From Epiperipatus broadwayi (taxonomy: Eukaryota; Onychophora; Udeonychophora; Euonychophora; Peripatidae): DNA of 64,000 nucleotides. Positions within the stretch are counted from its first letter, which is position 1, and every line of letters begins with the position of its first letter. The notes beneath the pieces are model-generated. The model saw nothing but the letters and a program-made list of their open reading frames with translations, did not search any database and was not told the DNA's origin. Shown here in pieces: positions 1 through 11,879 of the stretch. The translations under genes and the position numbers were made by a program. The stretch spans positions 620,001-684,000 of the forward strand of contig JAQFVV010012423.1 of the NCBI GenBank assembly GCA_028023455.1, read 5' to 3'.

Positions 1-2043
1 TAATGCTAGAATTACTTTAATATGCGCGCACACAAACTTTATACATGTTATATAAATATATATTCCATAAATATGTATGTCAATGGTTATAAGTTTTAAA
101 TTTGCCTTCAATAAAACTGTTGTATAGTAATTAATATGCTCTTATTTTTAATTATTATTATATTTATAAGAAATATTGCTAAACATGAAAAATTAAATTC
201 TGGAGTTTGTTATTATTTTTTAATAAAAGAAAAGAACTTAAACAACAGTTAAAAATAAATTAATATTTTTTAGTGCACACCTAAGCACACGTATAAATAT
301 CTAAAGAAATATTAGAAATTATTTAAAAGTACACTTTCTTTTTAATTTGAACCTAATGCTAATTTATAACAAATTATTATAGAATATTTTCTATGCTTTC
401 CATTATTAATTTTTACTTTAAACATTTATTGAAATTTCAAAAGATTTTTATTTCTTCTGCATTTTCTCTCTCTCTCTCTCTCACTCACTCTCTCTCTCTC
501 TCACTCACTCTCACTCACTCTCTCTCTCACTCACTCACTCACATTATATAAGTTAAAAAAACTGAAAACTCTAGCAAATAGACAAAAATAAATAAATACA
601 AATTATTATGGTTTTATTTTACAATATATATATATATATACTGTAACTTAATTAAAAAGGTTTCACATTGTAACCTATTTAAAAAGTATCAAGTAATGGG
701 TGAGTACATTTAATAAAAATATTTCAAAATAAATCCCACAGTATTTTACCCACTTTTTATCTGTATTTTTATATTAAGTGAATATCTAAGTGTAATAATA
801 AAGTGATTATGGTCTATCAGGGTGCTACTAGGTTAGCTAAATCTAGACAAAGTTATATTCCATACCCGCTTACAAATGTACATGGTTTGAACCCATTTGA
901 TATCTTATTTACAACTGGATGTAAGATTTAGTATTTTATGTCCACATCACATTTGCACTAACATTAAGAAAAACAAAAACATACTTATGCTTTAATTGTG
1001 CATATAAAATTTATCAAACAAAAATTATCACTTAGATTTTAATATTATAAATGCATTTCAACATTTTTATAAGTTTTGCTAGCTCATATCAAACACTATC
1101 AATTTATGGTGGCAATTCACTCATCCTTGAGTGATGTGGATGATTGAAATAGTGATTATTATCTTATAATGACTCACAAATGATAAAAATACAGTGAAAA
1201 TCATTATTTATCTATCGCCATTAAACACACCTATCTAGATCATTAATTTAAAACATGATGGTGACAATAATGATGATGATGAAGACAGTTTTACTTCCAG
1301 CACAGCTTTAGAACTAACACCTAACATAAAATTTAGCTTTTATAAATTATTTGTTTAACTTTATTATATTTTAACTTAATCCTTAATATTCAACAGTGAT
1401 GATGAATGATCATAATTAATAAAGCAACGAATACTCTTAATAAAAATATACACCTCTTTTAATAAAACAAATTAACATTTATTACTGGACTACTAAAATA
1501 TACATACTATTTAAAGATATATATGAAAATTTATATGAATATCAATAATGAGTTATTTAAATCATAATATTAAACTCCCCCCCCCCCTTTTCCTTTAATA
1601 ACACTATCAAATGTTTATGTCACAGTATAATGTTTGCGCATCAATTTGAATAGTAAATAACCAAGTATTTTTATCCCCAAGAAAAATATTTCCTTAAAAA
1701 TATAAACACTTTATGCATGCACATACTTTTGTAACCTTATAACTTTAAACATAACATATAACAAGTTAATTAATTAAAAAAAGGTTAGTTAGATTTTAGA
1801 AGTAAAAGCATTTACAGAAACAAGTTTTAAATAACTTATCTTCTTATCTAAGCTATTGAGGTCACTAATCATTATTTTTTTAAAAAAATACAACTTCTCC
1901 AATGCTACATTTCTATCACTTTCAGCATTCATACAACATAGCTGTACATGTGGCAAATATAATTATATTACTACATGTGTGTATGTGTGGATCCCATTAT
2001 GAATAAAATATTATTAAATAAAAAAAAGACTTCAACATATTAA
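1..2043. other. AT-rich stretch without recognisable genes
   Basis: Only short open frames, many A/T runs and a short poly-C run near 1578-1587 are visible. No domain-bearing reading frame, tRNA or element boundary was recognised apart from the CT microsatellite listed separately. A GGTTTGAACCC motif near 883 resembles a tRNA B box but has no partner A box at the right distance. Confidence 0.6.
464..542. repeat. (CT)n / (CACT)n microsatellite
   Basis: An uninterrupted pyrimidine-rich run alternates CT dinucleotides with CACT tetranucleotides for about 80 bp. The mosaic of two related units suggests replication slippage plus one C/A substitution spread by slippage. Confidence 0.95.
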
Positions 2044-2061
2044 CCCTTTCAACGATTATTA

Positions 2062-2139
2062 TTTAATTGGCCGAATGAGTTAAAAATCAAAACTTTTAAT
2101 TGGCCGAATGAGTTAAAAATCAAAACTTTTAATTGGCCA
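2062..2139. repeat. 33-bp tandem repeat inside the piggyBac-like element
   Basis: Two identical 33-bp units (2062-2094 and 2095-2127) containing TTGGCCGAATGAG are followed by a partial third unit. They lie just inside the left terminus. The matching place in copy 2 has a single diverged unit, so the duplication happened in this copy. Confidence 0.9.
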
Positions 2140-2340
2140 ACTCACAACTTTAACAAAATCTATTGTTAAAATAGATTCACTTTTAATAATATAAATACGT
2201 TAGTTTCGTTTGTAAAAAGTATATTACTAAATTGTCAGATTACGAAAGTAAATGAAAGTCTTTTCAAAAATAAAATTTGATTTATAATTTAAAAAATATT
2301 CAATTGCGGTGAAATAAAAGTAACCGCTATTCAACCAACC

Positions 2341-2368
2341 AAAAAAGATTGCGTCAGCAATCTTTTTT
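2341..2368. repeat. perfect 12-bp-stem hairpin inside the piggyBac-like element
   Basis: A 12-bp perfect inverted repeat (2341-2352 and 2357-2368) with a GTCA loop ends in a long T run. Subterminal hairpins are common in DNA transposons. In shape it also resembles a Pol III stop or a bacterial-style terminator, but nothing here supports transcription. Confidence 0.7.
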
Positions 2369-2847
2369 TTTTCCACTTTAATGTTATGATAAATATGTAG
2401 CAATAAATAAATAATTCTTGGTAATATCTTAACTATTTTTCTAAAATAATTTGATTTTTAGTATTATTTTATCAATAATAATTTGTAATTCAATTCAAAT
2501 ATTGTTTAAAATGTTGTAAACATTCGTTTATCATTTTCGTAATAAAAATCAAAACGAACATAACTTTTTACTTTTTGGCAGCCATTTCTCTTTTTGACAA
2601 AAGTTGGACAGCCAATAAGATTCAAGAAAAGGTGGTGAGGAGGCAGTGCTTTGGTTTTGTTTGACATATATGGTCATTTTTATTGATTTTTTACTTGCAA
2701 AATAATTCTGAAGAGGGCACCATCTTACAGAATTTTTGATTTTCTTTCGAATGACGTATAATATGTATACATGGGATAAAAAGTAGCCGATTTAGAGTGA
2801 CATCAAATCTACTCATTTTTTTACGAGTCAGGCAGTTGAAAGATTAA

Positions 2848-5000
2848 TACATTACATAATTTTGAATTTGATCCACAATAATACATTTCACAAAATAAAA
2901 TACATCAATAAGTGGATACATATAATAATTTTAAACCCATAAAATCATTAATAAAGCTTGTAGCTATTATTATTGAAACTCTTTTTTTACTCAATTTTGA
3001 TTTTAAAATTCAGAGACAATAAAAGAAAAAGGAATTGTTATTAAAAATTTTGTTAATAGTCCCTGATATAATAAAAGGAAATATATAATTAAAATTCATT
3101 TTACCAGTCCTTTTATTTTTTTGAGGCCGCACTTACCAAGAATTCAAATTCAGCTTGTTGATGTTTATAAATTTTGCCACAACCACATACACCAATCTGT
3201 AACATGTGTATATTACAAATTTTAGTGGTTTACTGAAACAGTCCTATTCTTTTTCTTGGTTTGAGGCTTGTAATTCTTTTACTGTGATGATTAAGTCACT
3301 TGCTTTCATAGGAACCATTTGGCATTGGAATTGTTTCTTCCTTACCTTTCAGCATACTTATTTTAATAGATTAAGGAATCTGTTATTTTCATATTTTTAT
3401 AATTTTTGCTAGGGATTAAACTCAGTCACTGGCATAACTGAACTAGCATGGTTTAACATTTTTCAGTAGTGTACTTATTTTCATTTTAGCTTTAAAAATG
3501 CAGGTGAGCAATTAGTTTCTTCTATTTAAATCATAGGTGAGCAGTCAGTTATTTCTATTTTATTTTTCATAATCAGTCACACAATGTATAATACTTTTGC
3601 TCAGACTTTTCAGATATGCATTTTCTGATGGTCAGATCAGTACAGGTGAAACATATGTGTGTACTTAGCCTGTCAGTGCTATATGAAAATTTCCAAACAA
3701 AATTATATATAAAAATGACAGTAATTCAAATTGATGTTTCCTTACTTTAGCTTGTTCCCTTCACAGTTTTAATATTTATAATATCTTTTCTAAGTGATTG
3801 CCAGCCTTTTATATCACTGAGTCTACTGTTGATAAGAACTCCAAAAAAAACCTAATTTTTATTAAGTGATTGCCAGCCTTTTATATCACTGAGTCTACTG
3901 TTGATAAGAACTCCAAACTAATAGATAGAAACACTTGATTTTTTATTAATTAACCAGTCTAATTTAAAACTGATCATCTATTTAAATTTACTGTTGGTAA
4001 AAAATAAAATAAAATCAAGACTAATAACTTTCTTGACAATTAACTAGTCTGGGGAATCCATTGCTTTAATGGTTTCATAACTTGGCCTCAAATCTATTTT
4101 TATAAAATTTAATCACTTTTTTCTTTAATTATCTGATTTTAAAGACTTTCAACTTGTGCAAAAAATTCTAACCTGTGAGTTTAATTAGCACAATAAAACA
4201 CCACAGTCTTTATAACAATAAAGCTTTTGCAATCTTAAAATGATTCAACATAATTTTTCTTTTAATATATGTGTAGCTGTAAATTTATGTAAAATACAAG
4301 CACACACTCTGATATCCAGACATTCAGAAAAATCTGCCTATCAAAAATAATCTGAAAGATTTTTGCAAACTATAATTTAATATTTAAAACTAAAATTATT
4401 GAAACTATTAGACTTAAATTATTGTTATAGAAAATATATAGAAAGTAGTATTTAGCAAGTATAGATCAATTTTGAAAAAAGTTAATATTCAAAATATGAA
4501 AATGATTAACTAAATAGTTTGTGTACACAGACAACTGTTTATATTTGTTCTAATCCTAACTTTTAAAATAACTATGAAATAATTTAAGATATGTACTATT
4601 CTTTTTGGGTTTTATCAAAATGAACAGACAAAAAGCATAAATATTTTCCCCACTCTCTTTCTGTCCTAGACTTTTGGGACTTGATTCTGTAGCGTTTAAA
4701 CTTGGGTGCCTTACAATTTCCCTTCTTTTATAAGAAAATGTGATGATGATTTTTTTCTATATTTTATTTTATGCACATTACTACAAATTTAGCCACAGGC
4801 TAAATTAAATGGGCACAATATACATTGTAATGGGATTGGGGTATCAAAATGGAAAATAGATGGTAGAAAATTATTCTCAACTAAAAATTTTAAAATTAAA
4901 TATTAAAGTTATAAAGTAAAATTGATGTTTAGTATCAAAAAGTAAGATATTAAAGTAATGTTTAATATTCAAAATATATATAAGAAATTTTATATTTAAA
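2848..5000. other. AT-rich stretch without recognisable genes
   Basis: No coding domain was recognised. The short open frame at 3206-3412 is low-complexity aromatic-rich translation without a known motif. The only structure found is the 72-bp-period duplication at 3791-3917. Confidence 0.55.
3791..3917. repeat. two-copy tandem duplication, period 72 bp
   Basis: A 55-bp block (3791-3845) recurs at 3863-3917 with no difference seen by eye, separated by an A-rich linker. The identity implies a recent local duplication. Confidence 0.9.
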
Positions 5001-5213
5001 GAAAAACATGAGATCAATGAATCACTGAAAGAGATCAGCCAGCTAACTCCTTAGAGCAATTCTTATAAGTATAATTATAAATCAACCAGAATTATTAATA
5101 AATAAGAGTAAATATAAGTAATACTCAAAAGAAAATAATCATTCATCATCATGAATGATTTGTCAATCAAACTACATCAGAATAAAATCAACAGTCCATC
5201 TTGTGGTTGGATT
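5001..5213 (+). repeat. dispersed repeat, copy A of an inverted pair
   Basis: This segment matches the reverse complement of 8259-8458 over about 200 bp with small indels; shared blocks include CAGAATAAAATCAACAGTC and the AATACTCAA...AACCATTCATCA stretch. The two copies face each other across about 3 kb. They could be two insertions of one short element or the ends of a larger foldback unit. No coding potential is seen in the match. Confidence 0.75.
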
Positions 5214-8200
5214 TGAACAATAAAAAATATACAAATCAACAGTCAAATTCCATGAGGTGTTCTATCTCAGCTATTTGCTCCAACCCATTTTTTGTATATC
5301 ATATTGTTAATCACAGAGCAGTTAATGTAGTTCTATCACAATTCCAGCCTCTAAGTATCCAAAGAAAAGAAGCAAGGCATAGCTTATATTTCCCAGTCCG
5401 TAAGACTTAAAAGAAGCATAGCATAATTTCGTATTGTCTTTCTCATTGGTTGTAGTAGCTTATAGTGTTTTAGTTGAGGTAGCTGTCTTGATAATCATAG
5501 TTCCTTATGTACTTATAGTCCAATAGCTAAATTCTTTATTTATTTCAAAATTGTAGATCACTATTCATTTTGTTAACTGTCACATGACCATCAGATCTCT
5601 AAAAAACTTGATGAGTACATAGTTTTAGGTATAAACTTTGTTTTGATTATACTTGTAGATTATGTAAAATATTGTTAGATAGGTATTTCATTTTTATTTT
5701 CCTTTTTTCCCAGAAGGGGAGTCTGTTATATGGCACATAATAATATAGTGTGTGTGTGTACAAATATATATAAAGGAAAAGTAAAAATAAACACAGACAA
5801 ATTTTTGTAGATATTTTCTACATTTCAATTAGAATAATAAATATAGGGTTAAATAACTTTGAATTTAAAACAGAATTTTATTATAAATTAAAACATTTAA
5901 AAAGATCTAAGTAAATATTGATATGGTATTATTATTATTCTGATTTTGAATTTGAAAACAAGCATGGTTTATTTTTTATTAATGCATACATTTCTTTATC
6001 TATTTTTAAAAATCTTTGTATATTAAAAATTTCAAAAGTAGCTTTTAATTAAAAATGCTTTCAAGAGAGTAAACCATGTAGATCACACCTTTGGTAAAAC
6101 TTCAAACTTGCTTTTGAAAGGACTAGTGATATATTTAAAAAGATAAAAACATTTTTATCATTCCAATCCAAGACTATAAAAGAGTTGGATAAAGCGATTA
6201 GAACAATCTGGGTAGTTTTTGAGAAGCAGTTGGCTCAGAGTTAGTTGCAAAGTTTGTTTTTAAATTTTTGTTGCAGCTTGTTGAAGCTTGCTGTAGTTGA
6301 TTTTAGCTGGCCAGAGAGATAGCTGTCAGATTTATACAGAACTCCCATGAGATGTAGCTGAAGTCAAAGCAAGAGATCCAGCAATAGTATATTGGTTTTA
6401 TGGAGGAGTTTTAATTCACCTGAAGCCATGATTACTTCAAGTCAATCATTAGCCTTAAATAACAAGACAGCTTGCTGGCCTGAAGCTCATCAAATCCTAG
6501 ACAGTAGGAAACTTATAAAATGCCAACATATCTGATTATACTTTTCCGATGCTGACAATTACCTGGACTGGCCTCTATCAAGAGAAACCATCAGTTGCTG
6601 AAGAAGTAATTATATGTATGCCAACATATCTATATGCAGAGAAGCACAGATAAATGGATATATAGATGGTGAGTTAGTTTAATATTCTAAAATGACTTTT
6701 AAGATTATAACTTAATAATTTAAAGTAAAAAAAATCAATAATTTGCTTAAGTTAAATGTCTAAAAGTAAAAAAAAAGCAGTCCACAGATAATTATATATA
6801 TATATTATTGAAGAAATTGTTTTTAATAGTTTCCTAAAAAAATGATATTTTAAAAATACCAGCAAATAATTTTTGCTTGAAATAAAAAAAATAAACAAAT
6901 TAAAAAGTAAAGGATTAATAGATGATTCTATAATCTAAATGTAAAGCATTGATAATTAATTATTCAACAATCAAAAAATGACCTCTCAAAAATTAACTAT
7001 ACTTTTTTAAAAATAAAAGTAAAAGAGGAAGCTGCAATAAAGTTTAATAGCTTATTTAAATTACATTGTATATATTACACATGCATATGTGAATTTTATA
7101 TAATCTTAATATTAACCAAAGAATTAATTATGGAAAGTGTATATTTTGAATAATATTATTGCAACAAATTAAAATAGGTAAATGTCAATGTGCAAATACA
7201 TGCACACACATTTATTAAATTTTATTCTATAAAAAGGAAAATGAATTACTGCTTTTATAAATTATAATAGAAAATGAATTTCATTTATATAATTAATCAA
7301 TTATTATACCACACTAATGTGCGATTATGTATATAGGTATTTTATATAAACCTATTCGAACATATATGTAAATCACAATGCAATAAACCAAATTTTGATT
7401 TTATGTTAATCAGCACATATATATGTAAATTTTAATCATTTAAAAATGACAACTAAAAATGTTTATTTTATGCCAAGTCAAATATGTTCAGAAATTACAT
7501 GCACACACATGTATGTGAGTATACATATGTCAATTGTATTGCAAATACCAATGTGTATTAAATAGACACCTATATGTAAATTTTAATCATTTTTTAGTAT
7601 TAAATGTCAATTCAAAAATGTTCATTTTATATTAAGCCACATGTCTGTGTGATATCTGGTTTAAATAAACCTAATGAAACCTAAAGGCAAATCAATGTAA
7701 TAACTTGAATATTGTAATCATATATATGTAAATCACAATGTGATATTTTTCAAAAATCAGAAGGCTTCTAATTGTAAAATCATATTGTAGCTAATATCAT
7801 TTTTTAAATTATTGTTAATAAGCTTGTATTCAATTGTTAAAAATTGTATTGCATCATCTCTTGGTCACCATAACAGTATTAGAGCTTGTGTTCTTCTGAG
7901 CTAAGTTAATGTATAATGGCTGAATATATAAATGGGGATGTATTTAGTGCTTTAGGGGCAGCCAGTATGATATTGTCCTTGTTTGGCATGAGGATTATAT
8001 TCTTCAAAGCCCCTGCTCTACATTTTATTTAATTTAGTCTTATTAAAAATTAAGTTTATAGTTGGACAGTACATTAATAGTACTAAGTGGCCACGGCATT
8101 GATGAAGATCAGCATATTTTAATGTCCCCACATTATTGTTTTTGATTATGTTGTATTCTGGTGGATTAGCATTTAAATGGTGCATTCAAGTTATGTTTAA

Positions 8201-8258
8201 ATAAGTGCCCAAACTGGCAAAGGCTTAATAGTTTGCTTGGTCTACAGAAGACCCATTT
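5214..8258. other. interval between inverted repeats; no gene recognised
   Basis: Short open frames only (for example 5201-5410, which overlaps repeat copy A). The part at 6170-6660 is less AT-rich and looks like eroded element or UTR sequence, but I could not assign it. The part at 7060-7760 carries a degenerate repeat listed separately. Confidence 0.5.
7359..7745. repeat. degenerate tandem-like repeats with ATATATGTAAATC/TTTAATC motif
   Basis: The motif ATATATGTAAATCACAATG occurs near 7363 and 7724, and a longer block (TATGTAAATTTTAATCATT followed by a TGTTTATTTTAT-like stretch) occurs near 7420 and again near 7570. Copies differ by substitutions and indels, so this is an old, decayed array or several copies of one short element. 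Confidence 0.55.
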
Positions 8259-8458
8259 CCAATCCAGTCACCAGTTGACTGTTGATTTTATTCTGATATA
8301 GTTTGATTAATTTACCATTCATGTTGATGAATGGTTGTTTCTCTTGAGTATTAATTATACTTACTTATTGATAATACTGGTTGATGCATAGTTAATCATA
8401 GTTGCACTGAGGAGTAGCTGGGTGATCTCTCAGGGATCTCTTGATCTCATGCTCTTTG
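8259..8458 (-). repeat. dispersed repeat, copy B of an inverted pair
   Basis: Reverse-complement counterpart of 5001-5213. The outer edges on both sides fade into AT-rich sequence, so exact ends and any target-site duplication cannot be placed by eye. Confidence 0.75.
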
Positions 8459-9434
8459 TAATATATAGTACTACTTTAAATATTTTTATACTCTTATATC
8501 TTAAATATTATATTTTTTGTAATTTTTTTTTATTTTTCAAATGAACGATGACTCAAAATATTGTGTGACCCTTAGATCTCTGGAAGTGACAGAGTTCAAT
8601 TGTGATCTTGAATCTAATATTATATCACTATCCTGAATCACATACCGATAAAAAAACTTCAACAGAAAATAATTTTGGAGAAATTATATCTTTTCGTTTT
8701 GGATCTATTTTATTTTAAAATATTCAATAATTTTGATTATGTAAATAATATATATAAGAAATCGTTTGCATCATAATATAAGTTGTTAGATTCTCTGATT
8801 GACTTTATTTTAACTCAAATTTATATTTATATTCTGTTAATTTCTGCTTGTTGTTAAATATATTAAGTTTATAAAGAAATCTTTCTACTCAAAGAAATTT
8901 TGTTTATAATTATCACAAATTATTGTTAAATGCAGAAGAATATTATTTTAATTTATTTTTGTTTGCAATACAGCGATTTTCCTTTTGAAGTTCCAGGTGG
9001 TAATAATAATTGAAGTTTTTCTAGTTGTTTCCTTTAGGGACGAATTTTACAAATTATAATTATTATTCTTGTGATTTATCATTCAACTGTAATAATATTT
9101 TTCTCTAAATGTATGATATCTATATATACACACAACAAAATCAAATAAGCTAGTGATATATTTTTTCTACGATAAAAATTAAGCTAGTGATATATTGCTA
9201 TATATTTTTACTTGTACTTTAAGTAATTAGTTTATAGAAATCATTAAAAGTATTGTATTATTGATAATATACATATATATATTATTTATTTTATAAAATT
9301 TACAAATATAAAGTATATAATTTAGTTTATTCAATCATTTAAAAAAAATCTACTGGTAAACTAATGTAAAATATTACAAAATATACTTCAAAATAAAAAG
9401 TAATTGTAATATTGTTTACTCTTTAAAACCTTTT

Positions 9435-11570
9435 TTCAAATTATAAGATTACATACCTGAATCGTCACACCAAGGTTCTCCAGGCATACCAAAGTTTGTA
9501 TTTGAATATCTAAGTCAATTCACCTCAAAATATCTTACAGGCATGGCTAATTTTCTATCAAAGAAAAGTTATGAAATTCACAATTTATATCAAGTAGCAA
9601 TTGTTCCATTCACACAAAAAAATGTCATCATCCACAAGGCAAAATATGAGTACTATCCATTGATCCATTAGGGTTAAAATTAAAAAAGATATTAAAAATC
9701 CAAGATGGAGATTACATCTATTACCATTGCAGACTCAGTAACAATTCACTAGATCATCAACATGACAAGCAGCATCATTATTCAAGACCATTATTAATAT
9801 AATGTGAAATGCAAATAAATGCAGCCCAATTGTATATTACAACTTAACATGAAACAGCTTTTTACTCCATACTAATTGATATTCTCATACAAACTTTGGA
9901 AAATACTAACATATCTATATCTATTTTATATGTATTTCAAATTTATGTATAAACATAAAAATACATATGATTATAAACCAAAAAATGTTTTCCTCATTTA
10001 ACCCAAGTCAATTAATACTTCAAGGATCACCACTAATTGATTTATTATTTACAACTTATATAAACCAGTTCCTCAGCTACATAGAAAAACATCTTCCAAA
10101 CATCTATATTACAACAACCTGCATAGTATACATGGATAATATTACAGTCTTTCTTACAACTAAAAAGAAATTCAGATATTAGTAAAATTTATGAAGGAAT
10201 TTACCAACTCCCATAAATTTCAATTCAATCTAGATAAATCATGCGCATAGAACATATACACAGTTAAAATATATACAAATACATTCATTGTCCTACCAAT
10301 TACATATTTAGGTTTTTCTTTCTACCTGAGCAATATGGCTACATGCAAACAAATGCAACATAAATTGTTGCAATCAACAGAACACCTAATATCATCACTT
10401 TCAAAAGCATACATCTTACTCTATTCTAAAGTAGTTCTCATCAATATGCTTATCATCACAAAGATACTATACTATAAACTTGTCATAATATTTACAAAAG
10501 CATTCATCTTAAATGTTTATTTCTCTGTGCAAAAAGCTCATTGGAAAAGGAAACAATTGCATTTCACTCAGAAAATTATACTTTTATAGTATTCAAAGTG
10601 GATTGGGCTTATATTCAGTTTATGTATACAGGATTCAAAAATCTATTAATCTTATGTCAGCTATTATAAGATTATTTTGTCATCTAGAGACAACACTTAA
10701 GGTAACTTCAACAGATAAATCTTCTCCATATACAAAACCTTTTCAAACAATCCTAGCACCTAATAACTATAATGACAAATTTTAAGATAAAATTTTCACC
10801 AGAGAAATGGCAATATTGAAAAATTCATGATCTTTTATATCCAAATATTAATGAAAGTGCTGACTTTTCAATGCTTGGCATTAATAATAGTCAACTGATA
10901 AGAATATTTAAGTATTGAACTTTTGAGCCAAAATATTTCAATTTTATGTTCAAAATAAATTTATGGTTTTGCCTACATTATATTTTTTGAGGTATAAGGG
11001 AAATCTTGTCAACATTGACACTATATGCCAATTATCTCTCAAGGAAGAAGATCAAAACATGTTTTTTAAAGTGTAATAGCCCACAATATACCTGGTCATA
11101 CATCACAAACATATTTAGAAAAAATAATAGTACAATTCAATCAATCACTAACTCTTTTCAAAAAGCTTGCTTTGCAGAAAGAAGATCTATCACATGCATA
11201 GTTTATGTTCTGTGGTACACAAAATGCTTATTTCATTATAACAGTATTACAAGAAAACACCTGTATATATATACTTAAAAATAAACTAGGCACAATTAGA
11301 CAGAGAGATAAAAAATTATTCCTCCAGATATATTTGCAGTTACATGGTCACTTATTCACCAGTCCTCTAATCTATAGTGAGATGTTCTGACTACAATTTC
11401 TCAATTGCTTTTTTTTTTTGATACATTCATTACAACTTTATGTAATGTTTTAGTTTTCTAATTCTAACAAAATTTTAAATATATCAAATTCTTTATTTTA
11501 TTTTTTTCATTGCTATTGTAATATACTAAGTTTTTATCAATAAAATTACTTTTAAAACAAAAACTTTTAT
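9435..11570 (+). mobile_element. decayed LINE, same family as the one at 58.95 kb
   Basis: Broken reading frames match the younger LINE at 58951-61464. The stretch at 9460-9660 parallels the region upstream of its reverse transcriptase (Y-PE-S ... LSQFTSKYLT against Y-PR-S ... LRQFTGPIIH). At 9990-10180 the RT core is readable: LQGSPLIDLLFTTYINQFL followed by VYMDN in place of the YVDD catalytic box. At 11200-11330 the C-terminal tail (VLWYTKC ... RDKKL) parallels ALWLTRC ... RDRLL. It ends with AATAAA near 11540 and an A-rich tail. Stops and frameshifts throughout and loss of one catalytic aspartate make it dead; no endonuclease domain is present, so it is 5'-truncated. Confidence 0.8.
9967..10182 (+). 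pseudogene. reverse transcriptase core fragment of decayed LINE
   Basis: A 71-codon open fragment covers RT palm motifs B and C. The QGSPL box (RT domain 4) is intact, while the catalytic YxDD box reads YMDN, so the second metal-binding aspartate is lost. It aligns with the RT core at 59947-60204 through the QGSPL and YINxxL segments. Upstream and downstream pieces of the same protein lie in other frames. Confidence 0.8.
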
Positions 11571-11879
11571 CAAAAATAAGCCTTTCAAAATCGCTAATAG
11601 TGGAATTAATTTTTTTTTAAAAAAGATATTTTATATTGTAACTATTTTCCAAAATACCTTATTTTTTTATCATCAACATTAAAAAAGAAATAGAAAGATT
11701 CATAGTTTGGGAGAGTATTTTACAATCGTTTAGTTACTAAAAATGGTAAAATTGCGATGTGATCTGATGCTTGTTAGGATTTGAATCCATTATATTACTA
11801 CTATTAACTATGCAGAAAATCATCATCATTATCATAGTCATTATTAATTATTTACCAAAAAAACAGATCTCACTCATCA

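Larger units (their letters stand above)
2044..2843 (+). mobile_element. piggyBac-like non-autonomous element, copy 1
   Basis: The 800-bp segment lies between TTAA at 2040-2043 and TTAA at 2844-2847, the target site used by piggyBac transposases. Its left end starts CCCTTTCAAC and its right end reads GTTGAAAGA, so the termini form a short inverted repeat of the CCCTTT type common in this superfamily. A second copy at 52649-53527 on the other strand matches it along most of its length. No transposase is visible, so it would need one supplied in trans. Inside are a 33-bp tandem repeat, a strong hairpin, and a segment (about 2685-2760) that matches the open reading stretch of copy 2 but carries stops. 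Assignment to piggyBac rests on the termini and target site, not on a transposase. Confidence 0.72.

Noticed and set aside
870-900. B-box-like GGTTTGAACCC
   Set aside because: No A box or cloverleaf pairing around it; probably chance.
2341-2372. Hairpin plus T run as a transcription terminator
   Set aside because: Bacterial-style terminator logic does not apply in this eukaryotic context; listed as a transposon hairpin instead.
5201-5410. 69-codon frame at the end of dispersed repeat copy A
   Set aside because: Frame is not conserved in copy B and has no motif.
7359-7745. CRISPR-like array
   Set aside because: Repeats are diverged, unevenly spaced and AT-rich with no uniform spacers.
10335-10785. 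Overlapping plus-strand frames after the LINE RT core
   Set aside because: They are frameshifted pieces of the decayed LINE, covered by the mobile element entry rather than separate genes.
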